Both the position numbers and the translations under genes were made by a program. Under the pieces are notes generated by a model that saw only the letters and a program-made list of their open reading frames with translations, had not been told where the DNA came from and did not search any database. From contig JALRME010000006.1 of NCBI GenBank assembly GCA_026120035.1, forward strand, positions 868,001 through 932,000: 64,000 bases of DNA, given 5' to 3'. Shown here piece by piece: positions 59,134-64,000 of this stretch (its first letter is position 1; each line of letters starts with the position of its first letter). The stretch comes from Coleophoma eucalyptorum. Its lineage: Eukaryota; Ascomycota; Leotiomycetes; Helotiales; Dermateaceae.

Positions 59134-60359
59134 ATGGCCGAAGTTCAGACCGCCGTATCGCCAACAATGGCACCAGCAGAAGTAGCAGATAACGAAGTCA
59201 CGGCCCTGGTCGCAACCAATACCGAAGTGGCAGCGCCCGCAGAAAGGAAGATGAAGAAGATCATTCGCAAGAAGAAGCGTCCTGCGCGACCTCAAGTCGA
59301 CCCTTCAACAATGACAGATGAACCGCCTCCACAGACCGGAACGATTTTCAACATCTGGTATAACAAGTGGTCCGGAGGAGATAGAGAGGACAAGTACTCG
59401 TCTCAGACTGCAGCTAAGGGACGTTGTAACGTGGCGAAAGACACTGGATATACGAAAGCCGACAAAGTACATGGAAGCTTTTTCTGCCTCTTTTTCGCAC
59501 GGGGAATATGTCCAAAGGGCCAGGAATGCGAGTATCTACATAGATTACCTGGTATCCATGACCATTTCAACCCGAATGTGGATGTCTTTGGCCGAGACAA
59601 GTTCTCCGACTACAGAGATGATATGGGTGGAGTGGGAAGCTTTTTAAGACAGAATCGCACGATTTACGTAGGCAGAATACATGTCAGTGATGATATTGAG
59701 GAGGTTGTGGCCAGACATTTTGCGGAATGGGGCCAGGTGGAGCGCAGTGAGTATCTCTTGTCCCTCTACAGCAGGCATTTGCTAACATGAACAAAGTCCG
59801 GGTTCTCAATACGCGCGGTGTCGCTTTTATCACGTATTCGAACGAAGCAAATGCAGAGTTTGCAAAGGAGGCGATGGCGCATCAATCGTTAGACCACAGC
59901 GAGATTCTCAACGTCCGATGGGCAACGGCTGACCCAAACCCCATGGCACAAGCGCGAGAAGCACGAAAGATTGAGGAGCAGGCTGCGGAGGCTGTTCGAA
60001 GGGCACTCCCCGCGCAATTCGTGGCTGAAATTGAGGGTCGAGACCCAGAGGCTCGAAAGCGGAAGAAGATTGAAGGTGGCTTTGGATTGGCTGGATACGA
60101 TGCACCAGACGAGATCTATTTTGCCAGAGGTGCAAACGCTGTGAACCCCGTGGGAAGAGAAGGCTTGGAACTAGAGGACGAACAGCGATTGATGCTCGCG
60201 GATGTCCAGGCTGCTCAGCAGGAAGAACAGAGTGCTGGTGGCATCTTCTCAAGTAGCACACTCGCGGCTTTGAAGGGTGCGCAGACATCGCTCGCTTCCA
60301 AATCAAAATCTGCGCCATCTGGAGGACCTTTAGTTGCATACGACAGCGACAGTGATTGA
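59134..60359 (+). CDS. CWC2: Pre-mRNA-splicing factor Cwc2 (RBM22-like)
   Basis: NTC-associated spliceosome protein that contacts U6 snRNA in the active site. Two exons, 59134-59746 and 59797-60359, with a 50-nt intron; 391 residues. After a Lys/Arg-rich N-terminus (KMKKIIRKKKRPARP) come the Torus domain (FNIWYNKWSGGDREDKYSSQTAAKGRCNVAKDTGYT), a CCCH zinc finger (FFCLFFARGICPKGQECEYLHRLP), the connector (GRDKFSDYRDDMGGVGSF), and an RRM (RTIYVGRIHVSDD, then RGVAFITYSNEANAEFAKEAM). The intron cuts between the RRM halves (QVERI|RVLNTRG). The Lys-free acidic end (VAYDSDSD) is common in this family. Confidence 0.95.
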
Positions 60360-61466
60360 AAAATAAATCTAGGGCAAATTGCATTGGAAGGCGCTCAGGA
60401 ATAGGGCAAGGGCATGGCGTTTGGTGGCATCACAGTAAAAGCGAATGTTCGTCTTCAGACCAGCAAATATAGACTAAGATGCTTCAAATTCTGAGTAGCA
60501 GGTCTTTTAAATACCCCCATATAATCTTGCAACTGGTCTTTCGCAGCAGATGTCAAATGCCAAGGCATGTATCTATTGAGGTTGTCTTGAAGCTTGTATC
60601 TGATCCAATTTGGTCCCCTATTAGTAGTGCAATATGACGCGATAAATGATAGGTGGTGTATAGAGGGGCTGCGAGACTTCTTCGACAGTCAGTTTAACCC
60701 TAAGTTTCTTGTAATCGGTAGCCTATATTCATTTTACTCTTTTGGCTTTGCAGGAGTAGCGGCAAAACATATTGGCAGGTACATAAATAGCATCTGGGCA
60801 GGAACCAGTTTATTATCTCAAGTCAAGATCTGTGGCTTTTTTGATATGGAAGCAATATTCAATTAACCCATATCAGCCATGCAGAACCTAGAAAGAACCA
60901 AGTAAACGGCGAGGAGGGGGACAAGAGCACCTGCATAAACACAAGGCTTCCACGTTTGATGAAGTAGAGGCAGTAGCAAGTTCATTGAGTCTCATGTTGT
61001 GCTACAATCCCATAGTAGTACTCCATTTAAGAAAAAAAGAGAGCCATTCACATTGCATTTTTTCAATTCCTGCCAATCGGTTCATCGAAATACCCATTGC
61101 CAACACGCGAACCACCAAGCAAAACCTCGACTGGTTCTATTCCCAGAGAAAAGAAGTGTGGGGCTTGAAAGAAGACAGGGTCCCATTTCTCAAAGAAAAC
61201 ATTTGCAATTCCCTTGTGCTCATTCCCAGATACCATGCAATAACCTTCCAGCCCCAAAGTCGTAGTGAGTTTCGTAATCGAAAGATGATCGACGGAATAT
61301 GGCAATTTCGTCGTGAAGTTGGAGAAAGAGTTTGAAAGCGAGTTTGTGGAGAGAAACTGGATGGAAATTTGCTGAAATTTGAAGAATGAAACGCCAAGGT
61401 GCTTTGAAAAAGGTGCTTCTTTTCCTCCCTTTCCCGTCTGTCGAGATCGTACCAGGGGCGAGTTGT
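60360..61466. other. Convergent intergenic region CWC2 / RPL39
   Basis: 1.1 kb between convergent stops. A minus-strand frame ending at 61063 is open for over 100 codons and looks protein-like, but has no suitable ATG; see findings. Confidence 0.45.
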
Positions 61467-61854
61467 CTAGATACCGATGCGGGTCTTACGCCAATGTCTC
61501 CTCTTTGCGTTGTATCTGTGTGATGCAGTGTTAGTTCCCATTGCTCTAGATAAATCCCAACTACTTCAACCCCTCCTCGAGTTTGCTCGGGTCATCGTAC
61601 CTGATGGTGTTACCGGTACGGAGACGAATCCATTGTGGGATAGGTCTGTTTTGCTTCTGCGCTCTGGCGAGCTTTTGCTTCGTGCGGAAGGTCTTGTGGC
61701 TCTGTAGTTACGAGAAGGAATGATCAGCCCAAATTCTTCTGTGAAAGATCCCCCCTTCAACCATTGGCGATATCATCCACTCCTCTCCTTCTCATCATCC
61801 GTGATGATCCTATAAGAGTATACTGTCGAAGGGGTCGAGGTTACGTACCGGCAT
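61467..61854 (-). CDS. RPL39: 60S ribosomal protein eL39
   Basis: Small basic protein of the large subunit, near the exit tunnel. Three exons on the minus strand: 61854-61849 (6 nt: ATGCCG), 61701-61601 and 61515-61467; 51 residues, exactly the family length. Product [20 protein letters not shown], then [20 protein letters not shown] and [11 protein letters not shown], nearly invariant in eukaryotes. The 147-nt first intron directly after the second codon is a common layout in fungal ribosomal protein genes. Divergent from ARL1 over 528 bp. Confidence 0.97.
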
Positions 61855-62382
61855 CTTGACGATTTGTCGCGGTTGTCGAGTCGAAGTTGGTCGTGATCGT
61901 GGAATTAGATTTCCTCACAATTGCGAAGATTGTGGACGAGCTAGTAAGCGATTTTTTTCGAATTTCTCACCTTATATATAAGGCATAGACTTTGCTCACA
62001 TGAGCGACTTTTATCAAAAATGGAAGAAGGTTAAATGTGATCGGACTTTTAATTCTCCGAGGTCTTTTGTCAAGACCAAAGCTCCCAGCGGTCTGGCGGA
62101 TTAGATGATCGCATACGGTAGTCTGATCGTGTCTGAACACATCTTCAACAAAGACAACAATAAACACGACTAATCAACGACGCTATAGCACGTGCCGCAA
62201 CCATCATTCTCTTTCCAACTCTTGTCTATTCATTTCATTGTGTCTAACCATCGAGGACTTCACCTTTGCGGAAAGTCTACAGCACGTCTATCTACTAAGG
62301 GGCCCTCTGCCGGTCGATTTAGGAGAGATCGCGGAGTAAGCACAAGCGGAGGAAGTGGGCCAGATATATCTACACAGCAATC
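61855..62382. promoter_or_regulatory. Divergent promoter region RPL39 / ARL1
   Basis: 528 bp between divergent ATGs. Carries both promoters; no single motif stands out by eye. Confidence 0.5.
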
Positions 62383-63186
62383 ATGGGCGCGAGTGTTTCG
62401 TGGTTGTCGGGGATGCTATGGGCGAAGAAGGAGATTCGAATACTGATATTGGGATTGGTAATTACATAATCCCTTGCACTTCTGCCGCCAGAGTTGAATT
62501 GTAACTTGGTAGCTGACTATTGGATAGGACAACGCTGGAAAGACTACCCTGCTGTACAGATTAAAGGTTCGTAAATCCATATGCCTTCCAAAGCCGGCAG
62601 AAGACTTAGCTGACGTATTTGGTAGATCGGAGAGGTTGTCACCACGATACCAACAATAGGATTTAATGTTGAGTCCGTAACATACAAGAATCTAAATTTC
62701 AACGTCTGGGTACGTTCACTCTCTCCCCTACCTCTTTTTTTCTCGATACCTAACACCTTGTGCCTAGGATCTCGGAGGACAGACGAGTATAAGGCCTTAC
62801 TGGCGCTGCTACTACGCCAACACCGCCGCAGTGATCTTCGTTATCGACTCTACAGATATTGACCGACTTGGCACAGCATCCGAAGAATTAGCAGCAATGT
62901 TGAATGAGGACGAGCTCAAGGACGCTGCACTGCTGGTATTTGCGAATAAACAAGATCAACCAGGCGCGAAAGGCGCAGGCGAGATTAGTGAGGCGTTGAG
63001 GCTGGGAGAGTTGCGGGATCGAAATTGGAGTATTGTTGCTTGTAGTGCCGTGGATGGTAGTGGTGTTGACGAGGGAATGGACTGGCTCGTGGTATGCTTT
63101 CAATTCCTTTCTCTTATTTTATCCTCTGTCTTGCCTTGAAGCACTGCTGACATAAAGATTAGCAAACAGTACAACAGGAATCATGA
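62383..63186 (+). CDS. ARL1: ADP-ribosylation factor-like GTPase Arl1
   Basis: Golgi small GTPase that recruits GRIP-domain golgins. Five exons: 62383-62457, 62528-62566, 62626-62709, 62768-63091 and 63163-63186; 181 residues. Gly2 (MGASVSW) is a myristoylation site. The P-loop GLDNAGKT is split by intron 1. Then come switch I ([12 protein letters not shown]), switch II ([17 protein letters not shown], split by intron 3), NKQD and ACSAVDGSG. The order and spacing are those of the Arf/Arl family; the [22 protein letters not shown] segment points to Arl1 rather than Arf1. The last exon adds only QTVQQES. Confidence 0.96.
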
Positions 63187-64000
63187 TTCGACGCAGTCAG
63201 ACACGATCAGGGGGTAGCACGAAGGCGGTTTGAAAGAGTTGGGATTCTTTGTACCATCAATACTGGATACCAGGACAGACCACGACGTAGAAAGCGATAC
63301 CGACTGTAATTCATATGGGAAAGGGAATGACAATAAACATGGCAAGAAAGGACATTTGAAAAGAGCACTCTGGAACTGTCTCTTCCGAGCGGAGTTGCAT
63401 CGCATCTTGGGCGAACGGAGGTATGAGTCTATACATGGGCCACATTCATTCTGGCGCTCACAGCAGCCACCAGGATGGTGGAAGCGAGGCCAATTTGGGC
63501 ATTTGCATGAGCGAAGTTTGAGCTCGGTGTTTGGTGTAGTTGGCTTGTAATCCTCTCCCACTTCGTGTGCTTCTTTCTGGTATGTGTGTAGGCATGGGAC
63601 ATGTATTCTGAAGCGGATATTGTTGCTTTTGTACTAGACTTGCCTACCTGCCTGTCGAGCCGTAGTACATACAAGTCATTAGGACTCTCCATCACCCTCG
63701 CTCAGTTTTGCCTCTCGTTATTGCTATTCGTTTATCCATAGGGTATATAATATTGTGTAGTTTTGATGCGAAAGCGAACAGTCCCTTCTCATGATGCCTT
63801 TCAGCCTTTGACTCGGAAGTTTTCATTTCACTACTGTCATATTGTGGGGCATATTTATGCGTCTTTGATCTAGAGTATATGATTTAGGATAGAGATACAA
63901 CATAGGGATACCCTCTTGTATCACCTAGCTTGTCGGCCGTGTTTGTAAGAGGATTTGAGGAATACAGGACCAGGGTGCTACACATCATGTCTTGAAATAG
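63187..64000. other. Right-edge region downstream of ARL1
   Basis: ARL1 3' region and flank. A plus-strand frame (63230-63550) has no recognised domain and no good start; not called as a gene. Confidence 0.45.

Noticed and set aside
63230..63550. Plus-strand frame downstream of ARL1
   Set aside because: No in-frame ATG near the start, charged low-complexity sequence, and it probably lies in the ARL1 3' region.

Overview
The window is nuclear DNA of a filamentous ascomycete (Pezizomycotina). The evidence is many short introns of about 50-90 nt with GTAAGT-like donors and CTAAC branch sites, small genes on both strands, and a set of typical fungal proteins. Protein similarity recalled from memory suggests Leotiomycetes, but this is inference and not tested by search. 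The window opens inside a gene (Aquarius/Cwf11, 3' end only) and ends in gene-free DNA.

Layout. 0-6 kb: 3' end of the spliceosomal helicase Cwf11, a GH27 alpha-galactosidase ending in RDEL, and a Sec12-type exchange factor. 6-10.1 kb: gene desert. 10.1-16.5 kb: a small alpha/beta hydrolase and a full-length ABCC transporter. 17.8-19.4 kb: an apparently decaying RGS-like gene. 20-33 kb is a dense housekeeping block: SEC61 alpha, MOD5, NDUFA12, PGS1, a type II DnaJ protein and a UBA/UIM protein with a ubiquitin-protease-like fold that seems to lack catalytic residues. It is followed by CDC34 (33.3-34.1 kb), a prolyl-aminopeptidase-like hydrolase, a Cut12-type spindle pole body protein, ORC2 and a V-ATPase c subunit (42.5-43.3 kb). 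43.3-59 kb is sparser and more accessory: a yapsin-like aspartic protease, two paralogous C2H2 zinc-finger genes flanking dihydroorotase, diverged repeats and an intron-containing tRNA-Lys(CUU). 59-63.2 kb returns to housekeeping: CWC2, RPL39 and ARL1.

Functional links. Two head-to-head pairs join related functions: NDUFA12 and PGS1 (both mitochondrial) share 192 bp, and the Cut12-like gene and ORC2 (spindle pole and replication origin) share 345 bp with three ACGCG cores. Sec12, Sec61 and Arl1 all serve the secretory pathway. Cwf11 and Cwc2 are both spliceosomal, but lie at opposite ends of the window.

The most unusual gene structures are very small exons: a 7-nt internal exon in NDUFA12, a 13-nt internal exon in the V-ATPase c gene, and first coding exons of 6, 10 and 17 nt in RPL39, SEC61 and the V-ATPase c gene. 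I found no convincing transposon, CRISPR array or new defence-like system. Exon boundaries were read by eye from splice motifs and reading-frame continuity and have not been checked against transcripts.
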